This document shows positions 18,682 to 31,830 of a stretch of 64,000 nt of DNA, piece after piece; within the stretch, counting starts at the first letter, position 1; each line of letters starts with the position of its first letter. Source of the DNA: Burkholderiales bacterium RIFCSPLOWO2_02_FULL_57_36 (lineage in GTDB: Bacteria > Pseudomonadota > Gammaproteobacteria > Burkholderiales > Burkholderiaceae_D). The stretch spans positions 186,001-250,000 of the forward strand of contig MESE01000096.1 in NCBI GenBank assembly GCA_001770855.1, written 5' to 3'. The position numbers and the translations under genes are program-made. The notes under the pieces are model-generated. The model ran no database searches and had not been told where the DNA came from. It saw only the letters and a list, made by a program, of their open reading frames with translations.

Positions 18682-20358
18682 CTAATGCGCGGCCGAAACC
18701 GGCTCCAATTTTTTGCAGCCCACGTTATAACCGATTGAACAAAGCATCTTGTAATCGGCCAGTGCCGCCGAAGCATTACCGAGGCCCTCATATGTCAGCG
18801 CCCTGCCAAGATATGGCCGCCAAAATTTCGGATTGATCTCAAGCGCCTTGTTGAAATCTGCCAGTGCTTGCTCATATTTCTTTTCCGCCAGATAGATTGC
18901 GCCTCGATCATTGTAAACAAGAATATGGCCTGGATTCAGAGAAATGGCCTTGTTGAAATCATCGATGGCAAGGTCCGAATATCCCAGCTTGAACAACTCC
19001 AGACCCCGGTTATGGTAAACCCGATCTACCCCCGGACGATTATCCTTGCCCTTGATAAGCCGGGCGGCATCGTTCCACAGCAGGAATGGCGATGAAAATG
19101 TGTCCAGGCGCGCCCATGTCGCCGGGATCATGACGAGAACCAGCGCTGCCAATATGACCGCAGTACGCCTTGCCGGCGTTTTATGAAAAAGAAACGCCAT
19201 CGCGGCAAATGCCCCAGGCATCCAGAGATAACTGCGATACAAAACGAATGATTCCTGGATTCTGATTGTCGATAGTTCCGTTGCAAACATCAGCCACGGG
19301 CACAGCAATGCAAAGCCCAGCAAGCCTTTTCTCTCGCGTTGCAACAGCAGCCAGACCGCTGCGACCGGATAGAGCACAAATGCAAGCATTCCGGCCACAT
19401 ACGGCAAGGACCAGAACCGGGTAGCAAATGGTTCGAACATGTCCACCGACATCCATGCCGGATTGGGAAAAATCCAGACCAGCAGATATTTGAAGAACAA
19501 GAACGACTGCGTCAGCATCGAAAACGGATACGCAAGCTTTGGATCGAAGTTCGGGTCCAGTCTGGCGAGCGTCGATAGCATGTCCATCCCGCGAGGCTCA
19601 TATGCTTGGGCCAGCAGGTTGCCGGTCTTTACTTGAAATATCACATACCCGGCAATCAACCCATATAGTACAAACGTCGGTAAAACCTGATAGAAAAGTT
19701 GGCGGGTCGGTTTACGTACCAACAAAAGAATTGCCAACGCAACTGCGGGCGCCATCAATGCATGCTCTTTCGCAAAGACCGAGAAAAAATATGCGGCCGC
19801 TGAACCGAGCAGATACCACTGATTGTTTTTGACTACGCCGCGTAAAAATAGATACCACGTAATCAACGCAAACAGCGTCGCCATCAGAATGGTGCGTTGG
19901 ATCAGATAGGCGGCTCCATATACGGCCGCAGGATGCAGAGAAAAAATCAATGCCGCAAAAAACGCCATCCATATGGAAGCCAAAGCACCACTTCTTGCGC
20001 CAGGCAAAGGAGATTGCTCTTCGGGAACTACTGCTTGAAACAGTCTGTTCAAAAACAGAAATAGCATGACGGACGTAAGAACATGCAATGCCAAATTCCC
20101 GAGTCGATACCAGATGATCTCGTCACCAAGAAAAACCCGTGTCCATTCGAGTGATGCATACGGTAACCAGCGAAACTCGACCTTGAATATTGATTCCAGA
20201 TATTTGGAGTGAGAACCGTGATCGAAGAAATTTTTGTCATCGAAAACGATGGGATTCCAGAGAAACTGCCCGTAAATCGCGGAAACAATCAGCACGATGA
20301 ATACGATGAGAGCTATCGGCCGCATCGGCCAAAAACGAGAAAGCATGGAAGTTATCAA
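18682..20358 (-). CDS. Multi-spanning glycosyltransferase-like protein with C-terminal TPRs
   Basis: A 558-residue protein with roughly 10-12 hydrophobic helices (residues about 15-410) and three TPR units at the C-terminus (RVYHNRGLELFKLGYSDLAI, LVYNDRGAIYLAEKKYEQAL and one more). The first periplasmic loop holds the acidic pair in NPIVFDDKNFF, in the place where GT-C enzymes (PMT, PglL, TMTC types) keep catalytic acidic residues. The layout resembles the TMTC/PMT-like O-glycosyltransferases that modify pilins and other exported proteins in betaproteobacteria, using polyprenyl-linked sugars. No pilin gene is nearby, so the acceptor is unknown. The function is an architecture-based inference. 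Confidence 0.7.
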   Translation of the reverse strand: MITSMLSRFWPMRPIALIVFIVLIVSAIYGQFLWNPIVFDDKNFFDHGSHSKYLESIFKVEFRWLPYASLEWTRVFLGDEIIWYRLGNLALHVLTSVMLFLFLNRLFQAVVPEEQSPLPGARSGALASIWMAFFAALIFSLHPAAVYGAAYLIQRTILMATLFALITWYLFLRGVVKNNQWYLLGSAAAYFFSVFAKEHALMAPAVALAILLLVRKPTRQLFYQVLPTFVLYGLIAGYVIFQVKTGNLLAQAYEPRGMDMLSTLARLDPNFDPKLAYPFSMLTQSFLFFKYLLVWIFPNPAWMSVDMFEPFATRFWSLPYVAGMLAFVLYPVAAVWLLLQRERKGLLGFALLCPWLMFATELSTIRIQESFVLYRSYLWMPGAFAAMAFLFHKTPARRTAVILAALVLVMIPATWARLDTFSSPFLLWNDAARLIKGKDNRPGVDRVYHNRGLELFKLGYSDLAIDDFNKAISLNPGHILVYNDRGAIYLAEKKYEQALADFNKALEINPKFWRPYLGRALTYEGLGNASAALADYKMLCSIGYNVGCKKLEPVSAAH

Positions 20359-20676
20359 AGGTCAAATACCGTGTAGTTTTTAGTCGATTTGCCAAAGGTT
20401 GTCCGGATCGTACGATGATTCTTCTCCGTTAACCATTCGGATTTGGCAGTTGCTACGTACGATCATGGAACGAAAAGCGGATAGACTTTCCAGATTGTTC
20501 ATCATCTTTCCGCTATTCAAGAGTGAGTATAGACGTCTTGCTGCCGGCTTGGCGATACGGGTTTTTTTGATTTAACCGGAAAAGTCATACGGCGCGCTCC
20601 AGAAACAAAAAACCCGCATCAGCACTGGGCTTGAGGCGGGTTATTGGACGTTTCTGGACTTCTTAAAACATGTTTC
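20359..20676. other. Intergenic region between the TPR membrane protein gene and tRNA-Ser
   Basis: A 318-bp gap. It should contain the promoter of the TPR-protein gene on the minus strand (towards 20359) and holds the terminator of the serS/tRNA unit at 20612-20643. I see no ORF with coding character. Confidence 0.5.
20612..20643 (-). terminator. Rho-independent terminator after tRNA-Ser
   Basis: On the minus strand AACCCGC pairs with GCGGGTT around a partly paired loop, followed by a T-run. It lies about 35 bp beyond the tRNA 3' end and probably ends the serS/tRNA-Ser transcript. Confidence 0.8.
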
Positions 20677-20766
20677 TGGCGGAGAGGGTCGGATTCGAAC
20701 CGACGGTACGCCTAAACGTACACTGGATTTCGAGTCCAGCGCATTCGACCACTCTGCCACCTCTCC
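20677..20766 (-). tRNA. tRNA-Ser, anticodon CGA (reads UCG)
   Basis: A 90-nt class II tRNA with acceptor stem GGAGAGG/CCTCTCC, discriminator G and encoded CCA (20677-20679). The anticodon loop GACTCGAAATC gives anticodon CGA. A long variable arm (GTGTACGTTTAGGCGTAC) is typical of serine tRNAs, and the T-loop reads GGTTCGAATCC. It is transcribed in the same direction as serS, 143 bp upstream of it, and may be cotranscribed. Confidence 0.97.
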
Positions 20767-20909
20767 TGATTCGGTCAATTTGCAACCATGTGGGCTGCAA
20801 AGCGGGAAATTATAGCAGAGTCTAACTCGGTGCGTCACTCCGATTCGATATCGAAATCTCAATTCGCGTTTACAAAAATCGCCGCGTTTGTAAAAACCTG
20901 AAGCCTGCA

Positions 20910-22304
<1,395 letters not shown>

Positions 22305-22343
22305 CTACCGATATATTCGCAAGGCAAAAACCGAAGGCGGCGA

Positions 22344-23639
22344 TTAATTCTTTTTATTTTTCCTGGCTGCCTGGTCCAGCGATGCAAGGTATGCCAGTTT
22401 TTCGGCAATTTTCCCCTCCAGTCCCCGTGGAGTCGGCGCATACCAGTGCGGCTCGGCAATGCCATCCGGAAGATAGGTTTCGTCGGCCGCATACGCGTCC
22501 GGTTCGTCATGTGCATAGCGGTACAGCTTGCCGTAACCGAGCTCCTTCATCAGCTTGGTCGGCGCATTGCGCAAGTGTTCGGGCACCGGTCGCGATTTGT
22601 CCTTGCTTACAAATGCACGGGCGGCATTGTAGGCCTTGTAGACAGCATTGGATTTCGCGGCACAGGCAAGATAAATCACCGCTTGCGCCAATGCCAGTTC
22701 GCCTTCGGGCGTGCCGAGCCGCTCGTAGGTTTCGGTTGCATCCAGCGCCAGACGCAACGCGCGCGGATCCGCCAGGCCGATATCCTCGCTCGCCATGCGG
22801 ATGATGCGGCGCGCCAGATAACGCGGATCGGCGCCGCCATCCAGCATCCTGACAAACCAGTACAGCGCCGCGTCCGGGTTGGAACCCCGCACCGATTTAT
22901 GCAAGGCCGATATCTGATCGTAGAATGCATCCCCACCTTTGTCGAAGCGGCGCAGCGCATCGCCCAGGCATTCCGCCAACAGCGCCGCGTCCACTTCCTT
23001 CTGGTCTTTTGCTTGCGCCGCATGCGACACGATTTCCAGATTGTTCAAAAGTTTGCGGCCGTCACCGTCGGCGCTGGCAACCAGGATCGATTTCGCGTCA
23101 ACCGTAAACATGAGGCCGCCCAGTTCGTTATCGCAGGCACGCTCCAGAAGGATGCCGAGATCATCATCCGATAATGACTTGAGCACATACACCGACGCCC
23201 GCGACAACAACGCGCTATTGACTTCAAACGATGGATTCTCGGTGGTCGCGCCGATAAACGTAAACAACCCGCTTTCCACATGCGGCAGAAATGCGTCTTG
23301 CTGGCTTTTATTGAAGCGATGAACTTCATCGACGAACAGGATGGTGCGCCGGCCGGAATTGGCGCGTATCACTTGCGCCCGTTCGACCGCTTCGCGTATG
23401 TCCTTGACACCGGATAACACCGCCGACAATGCGATGAATTCCGCATCGAAGCCATCGGCCATCAGCCGCGCCAAAGTCGTTTTTCCGACGCCCGGCGGTC
23501 CCCACAGGATCATCGAATGGGGCTCGCCCGACTCGAACGCGACGCGCATCGGTTTGCCGGAGGCGAGCAAATGCTGCTGGCCGATGACCTCGTCGAGCGT
23601 TCGGGGACGAAGGCGTTCAGCCAGCGGAATCGAAGTCAT
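22344..23639 (-). CDS. rarA: Replication-associated recombination protein A (AAA+ ATPase)
   Basis: A 431-residue RarA/MgsA. It has Walker A GPPGVGKTT, Walker B LFVDEVHRFNKSQQDAFLPHVE, a sensor-1 GATTENPSFEVNSALLSR segment and the C-terminal MgsA domain with HKSVRGSNPDAALYW and YAHDEPDAYAADETYLPD. RarA acts at stalled replication forks, interacting with SSB and the replisome. It lies between lolA and serS on the same strand, as in Escherichia coli. Confidence 0.96.
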   Translation of the reverse strand: MTSIPLAERLRPRTLDEVIGQQHLLASGKPMRVAFESGEPHSMILWGPPGVGKTTLARLMADGFDAEFIALSAVLSGVKDIREAVERAQVIRANSGRRTILFVDEVHRFNKSQQDAFLPHVESGLFTFIGATTENPSFEVNSALLSRASVYVLKSLSDDDLGILLERACDNELGGLMFTVDAKSILVASADGDGRKLLNNLEIVSHAAQAKDQKEVDAALLAECLGDALRRFDKGGDAFYDQISALHKSVRGSNPDAALYWFVRMLDGGADPRYLARRIIRMASEDIGLADPRALRLALDATETYERLGTPEGELALAQAVIYLACAAKSNAVYKAYNAARAFVSKDKSRPVPEHLRNAPTKLMKELGYGKLYRYAHDEPDAYAADETYLPDGIAEPHWYAPTPRGLEGKIAEKLAYLASLDQAARKNKKN

Positions 23640-23726
23640 TTTTCCCGGGAGGAGTTGAATTGGTTATAAGGATGCCTCTGGCACATCCCAATGATCGCGG
23701 CAAACCTGATCCGCTCTGAAAGAAGT

Positions 23727-24401
23727 TTACTGTTGAAATACGTCCGCGCCCTTGGGCACGACAAATTTAAAATGATTCTCGGTCATCGGTGGATTTTTTT
23801 CGAACTTGGTAAATGACAGCAGCGACACCTGACCGAATGAATCCCGAAGCTCCATCGCTACCGGCACACCATTACGCAAGCCGATACCGATTTGGTCGAA
23901 CGTCGTATCCTTGGTCTTCGGCGTGGCTTGCAGCCACTCCATGCCATCCTTGGTCCCAGCCTCTTTGAGCGTAAAATTCTTTTCCAGATCGTTGTTTCCA
24001 AACAAAATCGCCGCAGGCGATGAGCCCAGCGCATTACCCAGCTTCTTGACCGTCACCTGATTCAGGTCCTTGTCGTAAATATAGAGTTTTTCACCATCGG
24101 CCTGCAGCAACTGCTCGTATGGCTTCTGGTAGGTCCAGATAAACTTTCCGGGCCGCGCAAATTGAAACGTCCCCGTAGATGCATTTGACAACTTCATGTT
24201 GCCGCCGTTTGCACCATCGGCTTTAACCTGACGCTGGGTGAATTCGCCTTTCGCTGCTTTCGTGGAGGCGACAAAGGATTTGAATTGCTCCAGCGCCGAA
24301 GCGTGCGCAAGTATCGGCAAGCTCAATGCACATACCGTCAGCAAGCGGCTGATCACCCTCAAGCGGGAAGGAAGAAAACGCGAAATGGTTTGTTGAGTCA
24401 A
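23727..24401 (-). CDS. lolA: Outer-membrane lipoprotein carrier protein LolA
   Basis: A 224-residue precursor with signal peptide ending ...LPILAHA. The mature protein has the LolA pattern: [33 protein letters not shown] (Arg and Trp conserved), [18 protein letters not shown]. It takes lipoproteins from the LolCDE transporter and passes them to LolB at the outer membrane. It begins 10 bp after the ftsK stop and is followed by rarA. This is the housekeeping copy, separate from the pigment-cluster paralogue at 1976-2581. Confidence 0.95.
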   Translation of the reverse strand: MTQQTISRFLPSRLRVISRLLTVCALSLPILAHASALEQFKSFVASTKAAKGEFTQRQVKADGANGGNMKLSNASTGTFQFARPGKFIWTYQKPYEQLLQADGEKLYIYDKDLNQVTVKKLGNALGSSPAAILFGNNDLEKNFTLKEAGTKDGMEWLQATPKTKDTTFDQIGIGLRNGVPVAMELRDSFGQVSLLSFTKFEKNPPMTENHFKFVVPKGADVFQQ

Positions 24402-24411
24402 AGTGTCGATC

Positions 24412-26739
24412 CTATTCTGTATTTCCTGCAGGCACCAGGATTTCCCGGTTGCCGTTCGACTGCATCGTAGAAACCAGGCCGCTCTGTTCCATTTGCTCCA
24501 GCAGCCGGGCAGCGCGGTTGTAACCGATGCGCAAATGCCGTTGCACCAACGAGATTGAAGCCCGGCGATTTTTCAGCACAATGGCGACTGCCTGATCATA
24601 TAGCGCATCCGCCTCACCGTTGGTTGACCCGTCACCACCAGAGACGCCGTCGACACCATCTTCGGTGGTCCCACCTTCTAGGATTCCCTCAATGTAATTC
24701 GGTTCCCCCTGGGCTTTCAGGTAGTCAACAACGCGATGGACTTCTTCATCCGATACAAATGCGCCATGCACGCGTACCGGCAAGCCGGTGCCTGGCGGCA
24801 TGTACAGCATATCACCCATACCGAGCAGTGCTTCGGCGCCCATCTGATCGAGAATCGTGCGCGAGTCGATCTTGCTGCTGACCTGGAATGCAATTCGGGT
24901 CGGGATGTTGGCTTTGATCAGTCCGGTAATCACATCGACCGAAGGCCGCTGCGTGGCCAGAATCAAGTGGATACCGGCAGCACGCGCCTTTTGCGCAATC
25001 CGGGCAATCAATTCCTCAACTTTTTTTCCAACCACCATCATCAAATCGGCCAGCTCATCGATGATGACCACGATGGTAGGCAATTTTTCCAGCGGTTCCG
25101 GCGCATCGAGCGTCAGGCTGAACGGATTGGGAATTTTCTGTTCATTCTTTTCAGCATCGGCAATTTTATGATTGTAACCGGCGAGATTGCGCACGCCGAG
25201 CTTGGACATCAATTTATAGCGACGCTCCATTTCAGCCACCGCCCAATTCAGCGCGTGACCGGCCTGGCGCATGTCGGTCACGACCGGCGCCAGCAAATGC
25301 GGAATGCCCTCGTAGATCGACAATTCCAGCATTTTCGGATCGATCAGGATCAGGCGGACCTGGTTCGGGTCCGCCTTGTATAGAAGCGACAGGATGGTAG
25401 CGTTGATGCCGACCGATTTGCCCGACCCGGTGGTGCCGGCAACCAGCAAGTGCGGCATCTTCGCCAGATCCGCGACTACCGGATGGCCGGCAATATCCTT
25501 GCCGAGCGCAATCGTAAGGCTGGATACTCCATCGTTATACACCTTGGAACCGAGAATCTCGGTCAGGCGCACAATTTGCCGCTTCGGATTAGGCAGCTCC
25601 AATCCCATGTAATTCTTGCCGGGGATGGTCTCCACCACGCGAATCGACGTCAACGAAAGTGCTCTCGCCAGATCGCGTGCAAGACCGACGATCTGGCTGC
25701 CCTTGACGCCGGTGGCCGGTTCGATTTCGTAACGGGTAATCACCGGGCCCGGATAGGCGGCGACCACCTTGACTTCGACGCCGAAGTCCGACAGCTTCTT
25801 TTCGATCAGCCGGCTGGTAAATTCCAGCGTCTCGATACTGACCGTTTCCTGCGACTGCGGCGCGGCGTCGAGCAGAGATAATGGCGGCAGGTTGGAATCG
25901 GGATGGTCGGTGAACAATGACACCTGCCGCTCCTTCTCCACTCGATCCGATTTGGGCACGGCGACCATTTGCGGCTCGATCCGAATCGGCGGTGCGTCGA
26001 CGATTTTTGCACGCTCCTGCACCACCACGACTTCCCGTTTGACAGCAGCTTCATGTCCCAGCTTGCGATCCTTGCGCGTTGCGTACAAGTTGACGATCCA
26101 TACGACACTGGATTCAAGAAAGGCGCCAACGCGCTCCGCAACCGCCAGCCACGAGACATGGAAGAACAGGCTGAAACCCACACCAAACAGCAGCAACAAA
26201 AACAAGGTGGCCCCGTTAAAGCCCAATGCACTTTGCAATGCCTCGCCTATCTCCTTGCCCAGCACGCCACCCGGCTGACCCGGCAGTTCTGCCTGGAGCC
26301 GGTGCATCCGCAGATACTCGAGACCGACGCTGCCGCATAACAGCAGGAAAAAACCCGCGCCCCGTATCAAGCCCTCCTGACGGTGTTGCGGCTCGGGTTC
26401 CTGCTGCAAAAGAAATTTCTGCGACAGCCGCCGATACCCGGTCCACACCGAGCGCAACGACATCACGCACCACCACCATGCGGAAAGCCCGAAAACCAGC
26501 AGCATCAAATCGGCCAACCATGCTCCGGTACGTCCGCCCCAATTGCTCAACTTCGGCACCAGATTGGCGTGCGACCATCCCGGATCCAGCCTGGAATAAG
26601 TCAAAAAAATCAAGATCAGGTACGCGGTGATTACCGCAAGCATCAGCCAGCGCGCCTCGGACAGCAGGCGCACCAGTCGGTTCGGAAGCGGCTCCGGTGG
26701 CGTCGTGTTGCGTGTATACGTTTGTGTCGTTCTAGTCAT
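24412..26739 (-). CDS. ftsK: DNA translocase FtsK
   Basis: A 775-residue FtsK/SpoIIIE protein. Four N-terminal membrane helices (residues about 30-205) anchor it at the septum; a short linker is followed by the motor with Walker [11 protein letters not shown] and Walker [14 protein letters not shown], then [15 protein letters not shown]. The C-terminal winged-helix gamma domain ([20 protein letters not shown]) reads KOPS-type polarity sequences. It moves chromosome ends to XerCD at dif during division. It is first in the ftsK-lolA-rarA-serS block and divergent from trxB. Confidence 0.97.
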   Translation of the reverse strand: MTRTTQTYTRNTTPPEPLPNRLVRLLSEARWLMLAVITAYLILIFLTYSRLDPGWSHANLVPKLSNWGGRTGAWLADLMLLVFGLSAWWWCVMSLRSVWTGYRRLSQKFLLQQEPEPQHRQEGLIRGAGFFLLLCGSVGLEYLRMHRLQAELPGQPGGVLGKEIGEALQSALGFNGATLFLLLLFGVGFSLFFHVSWLAVAERVGAFLESSVVWIVNLYATRKDRKLGHEAAVKREVVVVQERAKIVDAPPIRIEPQMVAVPKSDRVEKERQVSLFTDHPDSNLPPLSLLDAAPQSQETVSIETLEFTSRLIEKKLSDFGVEVKVVAAYPGPVITRYEIEPATGVKGSQIVGLARDLARALSLTSIRVVETIPGKNYMGLELPNPKRQIVRLTEILGSKVYNDGVSSLTIALGKDIAGHPVVADLAKMPHLLVAGTTGSGKSVGINATILSLLYKADPNQVRLILIDPKMLELSIYEGIPHLLAPVVTDMRQAGHALNWAVAEMERRYKLMSKLGVRNLAGYNHKIADAEKNEQKIPNPFSLTLDAPEPLEKLPTIVVIIDELADLMMVVGKKVEELIARIAQKARAAGIHLILATQRPSVDVITGLIKANIPTRIAFQVSSKIDSRTILDQMGAEALLGMGDMLYMPPGTGLPVRVHGAFVSDEEVHRVVDYLKAQGEPNYIEGILEGGTTEDGVDGVSGGDGSTNGEADALYDQAVAIVLKNRRASISLVQRHLRIGYNRAARLLEQMEQSGLVSTMQSNGNREILVPAGNTE

Positions 26740-26945
26740 AAGTCGTGGTGCAATTTATTTCCAAGCCGCCGTTAATTACGGGGCTTAAGGCGGGTTTAAT
26801 CCGGTCGCACAGGAGCAAAAGGCATGTTCGTCTATAATCTTAACCAGTTTTAATACTTAAATACCGCATTCATCGATGCGCAGTTGAAATATCATCGTTT
26901 GGCGCTATATGGCACATATAAAACCAGGTATTTTGTTATTTTTGA

Positions 26946-27944
<999 letters not shown>

Positions 27945-28026
27945 CCTGACTGGATCGCAGGCATGTTGCGATAGCCAGTTGGTGGAAAATTTTCTTTCAG
28001 CACATGAATACGAGGATTTTTTCATC

Positions 28027-28668
28027 ATGGCCGGCATCAAGGATTTCGGGGCTCTCAAATCCCTGCGCAAGGAACTGAAGGCGCAAGAAGAGGCGCGCCA
28101 AGCGGTGGAAGCCGAACGCGAGCGGCGCGCGAAAGAAACACGAATTGATGCCGATCTTTTTCGCCGAACCGTCGGTGACGTTGCGCCGCTTTCCGCGGTC
28201 GACAAGGCGGTCGTGCCGGCGCCGCGCCCGCTGCCGATAGCGCGTCAGCATCTGGCTGATGAACGCGCAGCGCTGCAGGAATCGTTGTCCGACGAATTCA
28301 ATGTAGAAACCCTGCTCGAAACCGATGGTGCACTGAGTTTTGCACGCAATGGCATCGGCCCGGATACACTGCGCAAGTTACGCCGCGGGCACTGGATCAT
28401 CCAGAGTCAGCTTGATCTACATGGCTTGCGGCGGGATGAGGCGCGCGAGGCATTGGCGCAATTCTTGCGCAATGCCGCGAAGCGTGGTTTGCGCTGTGTG
28501 CGCGTGATTCATGGCAAAGGCCTCGGCTCGATCAACAAGGAACCAGTGTTGAAAAACAAGGTGCGCAGCTGGCTCGTGCAAAAAGAAGAAGTGATTGCTT
28601 TTTGTCAGGCACAAGCCGCCGACGGTGGAAGCGGCGCCCTTGTGGTGCTGTTAAAAGCCACGAGTTGA
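28027..28668 (+). CDS. Smr-domain protein (putative endonuclease)
   Basis: A 213-residue protein with a charged coiled N-terminus and a C-terminal Smr domain: LDLHGLRRDEAREAL and the RVIHGKGLGS loop. The ATG at 28027 (MAGIKDFGAL) is the family-like start; the open frame extends back into trxB but that part is non-coding. Small MutS-related domains nick or cleave nucleic acid; bacterial stand-alone versions (SmrA/SmrB class) are linked to DNA handling or to cleavage of mRNA at collided ribosomes. Which applies here cannot be read from sequence. It follows trxB by 82 bp on the same strand. Confidence 0.88.
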   Translation: MAGIKDFGALKSLRKELKAQEEARQAVEAERERRAKETRIDADLFRRTVGDVAPLSAVDKAVVPAPRPLPIARQHLADERAALQESLSDEFNVETLLETDGALSFARNGIGPDTLRKLRRGHWIIQSQLDLHGLRRDEAREALAQFLRNAAKRGLRCVRVIHGKGLGSINKEPVLKNKVRSWLVQKEEVIAFCQAQAADGGSGALVVLLKATS

Positions 28669-28754
28669 CCGATGAGGATCAAACCGACGCCGTCCAGGCC
28701 AAGGGATGGCTTGAACGCTGAATGCCCGGCGCTGCCGCGGCGTCAGGATAAACG

Positions 28755-29102
<348 letters not shown>

Positions 29103-29276
29103 CTAAATAAATTGCAGCCTACATTATCATTTACAAATACATGATCGAAAAGAGCGCAGCAGATGAGCGTGAACATTTCGTGCTCCGGCGCGAAAACATT
29201 AATTGACGGCACCGTTTCCCAAAGCGTCGGTTAAACGCGTTTGCGGGATTTCTGCGTAAAATACCGGTGACAGTAT

Positions 29277-30518
29277 ATGTGCAGCAGCATATTCAAGCAT
29301 CAATCACTTCGAAATCAACCAAATGCGTGTTCCGTACTTGAGCTCGCCTTCAACCGCCATCCAAGTTCAGTGAATTATCGCACGCGCATCGTCAGTTCTT
29401 TGTCGGAAATCGGCCAGCCGGTCTGGGATGCGTTGATCAAGTCGCAGCCGGACGCAAACCCTTTTCTTTCGTTCGCCTTCCTTGATGCCTTGCATGAATC
29501 AGGATGCGCATCTGCGCAGTCGGGTTGGCGCCCGCAGTATTTAACGCTGTGGCATGCCGAGCAGCTTGAAGCGGCGATCCCGCTCTATGAAAAAAACCAC
29601 TCCTACGGCGAATATGTGTTCGATTGGGCTTGGGCGGACGCTTATCAACGCAACGGCTTGAATTACTATCCAAAGCTGTTGTCGGCAATTCCCTTCACAC
29701 CGGTTACCGGCGGCCGACTGCTTGCGCAGAATGAAATGGCTAGAAGCGCATTAATCGATGCGCTTCGTAAAATGCAGGAAGAGTACGAAATTTCTTCGTC
29801 CCATATCCTGTACCCGCCCGATTCACAGGCCGCGCTGCTGGGACAGGCCGGATTCATTTTACGCACCGGCGTACAGTTTCACTGGGTTAACCCGGGATAC
29901 CGTGATTTTGAGGACTTTCTTTCGGCATTGGAACAGAAGAAACGCAAAAATATCCGCGCCGAACGACGCCGGGTTCGCGAAGCGGGCATCACCTTCCGTC
30001 GCGTACCCGGTGCTCTGGCCAGTCAAGCGGACTGGCGTTTTTTCAAGCGCTGCTACGACCATACGTATGCGGCGCATTATTCGACGCCATATCTGAACCT
30101 GGATTTTTTCCTGCGGATCGGTGCCGGCATGCCTCAGCATATCCTGCTCGTCATCGCCGAACGCGAGGGAAAACCGATTGCCTCATCGTTATCGATACAT
30201 ACCGACCGGACTCTGTACGGCCGTTACTGGGGTGCAGTGGAACATCATCCGTGCCTGCATTTCGAGACCGCTTACTATCAACCGCTTGAATTCTGTATCG
30301 AAACCGGCATCGAATGCTTTGAAGGCGGGGCGCAAGGCCAGCATAAAATGGCGCGCGGCTTTCTTCCTCAAAAAACCTGGTCGGCACATTGGCTTGCCCA
30401 TCCGGCTTTTGCGGATGCGATAGAGCGGTTTCTTGAACGCGAAAATAACGGCGTCGAGGCCTATCTCGATGAGTTGAATGAGAACACACCGTTTCGCGGC
30501 CCAAAGGAAAACCGGTAG
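29277..30518 (+). CDS. COG3146 FemAB/GNAT-like acyltransferase
   Basis: A protein of up to 413 residues of the DUF482/COG3146 family, related to GNAT and FemAB transferases. Conserved stretches include FLSFAFLDALHESG, EYVFDWAWADAY, RRKNIRAERRRV-like basic helix, and FEGGAQGQHKMARGF near the C-terminus. The family is annotated as probable peptidoglycan or aminoacyl/N-acyl transferase, without firm biochemical proof. The start is uncertain: ATG 29277 gives 413 residues; a GTG at 29370 (VNYRTRIVSS) would remove 31 poorly conserved residues and fits the family start better. Confidence 0.8.
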   Translation: MCSSIFKHQSLRNQPNACSVLELAFNRHPSSVNYRTRIVSSLSEIGQPVWDALIKSQPDANPFLSFAFLDALHESGCASAQSGWRPQYLTLWHAEQLEAAIPLYEKNHSYGEYVFDWAWADAYQRNGLNYYPKLLSAIPFTPVTGGRLLAQNEMARSALIDALRKMQEEYEISSSHILYPPDSQAALLGQAGFILRTGVQFHWVNPGYRDFEDFLSALEQKKRKNIRAERRRVREAGITFRRVPGALASQADWRFFKRCYDHTYAAHYSTPYLNLDFFLRIGAGMPQHILLVIAEREGKPIASSLSIHTDRTLYGRYWGAVEHHPCLHFETAYYQPLEFCIETGIECFEGGAQGQHKMARGFLPQKTWSAHWLAHPAFADAIERFLERENNGVEAYLDELNENTPFRGPKENR

Positions 30519-30602
30519 TTCACGATATAACGCTCAAAATTAACATTTATAACAATAAATTTCATTGTAATTTAATTAATTTCCGTGCATGCTTGTGCGC
30601 AT

Positions 30603-31646
30603 ATGAATTTATCTTATGCACCACAAAATACACCAACCCACCCAACGCTGAATCGGGTCGGACGTTTTCATATCTTGCGCGAACTCGGGCGCGGCGCAAT
30701 CGGCTCGGTTTACCTGGGGCACGATCCAGTCATCGACCGGCAGGTCGCGATCAAGACATTCAATCCTCGCCTGAGTCCTGTCGAGAAAAAGCGACACGAA
30801 CAGCAGTTGATTAATGAAGCGCGTGCGGCAGGACGCCTGTCGCACCCTAACATCGTGACAATCTTTGACGCGTCCTGCGAGGGCGGCACCAGTTACATCG
30901 CAATGGAATATCTGCAGGGACTTGAACTTAGCAAGCGATTGGAAACGGGCGATCGCTTCATTCCGGATGACGTCGCAACTATTATCTGGAAAATCGCCGA
31001 TGCGCTGGAGTATGCGCATAAAAACGACGTAATCCACCGTGACATAAAACCCGCGAATATCTTCATGGTTGGAGACCAGCCCAAGGTGGTCGATTTCGGA
31101 ATCGCTCGCGCGCCGAATCGCGTCTCCGACAAACCGATGGAGAGTGAACCGTATACGCTATTCCATAACAACCTGCTTGGCACGCCGAATTACATGTCGC
31201 CGGAACAGGCATTAGGCCAATCTGTCGATTTACGTACCGACATCTATTCGCTCGGCGCCGTGATGTATGAAATGCTGGCAGGATGCAAACCGTTCAAATC
31301 AAGTGACAGCACCCGGCTGCTGCAACAGATCGCCTACAAGAACCCGCCGTCGCCGCATGCGCTCGATGCCGGCATTCCGATCGTCCTGTCGCATATCGTG
31401 ATGAAGGCGATGAGCAAACGCCCGGAAAAGCGCTATCAGCATGCCGAGGAAATGGCACAGGATATCAAGCGCTACCTGATCGCCGAGAAACGTGTCAAGC
31501 GGCGCCAACAACAAGAGCTGCCCATACCGGAGCCCGCGAAACCCGTACTTCGTTCATCGAAAGGCCGCAAGGCTTTCTGGCTGACCTGTGCCGCAGGTCT
31601 GGCTGCGCTTGCTATTCTCGTGCCTGGGCTTTTTTATAGCTTCTGA
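30603..31646 (+). CDS. Membrane-anchored Hanks-type Ser/Thr protein kinase
   Basis: A 347-residue eukaryotic-like kinase. It has the glycine-rich loop LGRGAIGSVYLG, ATP-binding Lys51 (VAIKTF), catalytic loop H145-R-D147-IKPANIF, metal-binding D164-F-G, and the activation-segment end GTPNYMSPEQALG. A basic juxtamembrane stretch (RVKRRQQQ) precedes one hydrophobic helix at the very C-terminus (FWLTCAAGLAALAILVPGLF) that ends the protein, so there is no external sensor domain. I chose ATG 30603. No phosphatase or substrate gene is adjacent. Confidence 0.92.
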   Translation: MNLSYAPQNTPTHPTLNRVGRFHILRELGRGAIGSVYLGHDPVIDRQVAIKTFNPRLSPVEKKRHEQQLINEARAAGRLSHPNIVTIFDASCEGGTSYIAMEYLQGLELSKRLETGDRFIPDDVATIIWKIADALEYAHKNDVIHRDIKPANIFMVGDQPKVVDFGIARAPNRVSDKPMESEPYTLFHNNLLGTPNYMSPEQALGQSVDLRTDIYSLGAVMYEMLAGCKPFKSSDSTRLLQQIAYKNPPSPHALDAGIPIVLSHIVMKAMSKRPEKRYQHAEEMAQDIKRYLIAEKRVKRRQQQELPIPEPAKPVLRSSKGRKAFWLTCAAGLAALAILVPGLFYSF

Positions 31647-31765
31647 GAAAATGCCGATGGCAACACGCCAGCCCCTCTCCTTCTTCCGCAAACCGGATTT
31701 TGTCAGGCGCTATTGGTAACCTAATCCTTCATGCCGACAGGACTGCCATTGTGAGTGATCCAAAA

Positions 31766-31800
31766 AAATAAAAGGCGCACCGCGGTGCGCCTTTTATTTT
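31766..31800. terminator. Bidirectional terminator between kinase and ppa
   Basis: A near-perfect inverted repeat: AAATAAAAGGCGCACC pairs with GGTGCGCCTTTTATTT around a CG centre. The A-run on one side and T-run on the other suit both convergent genes. Confidence 0.9.
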
Positions 31801-31830
31801 GATGCTTCGGATTGATTGCCGGGACTCGGA

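Noticed and set aside
26833-26838. A perfect TATAAT considered as the trxB promoter
   Set aside because: No acceptable -35 sequence at 16-18 bp; it is also 150 bp from the start codon.
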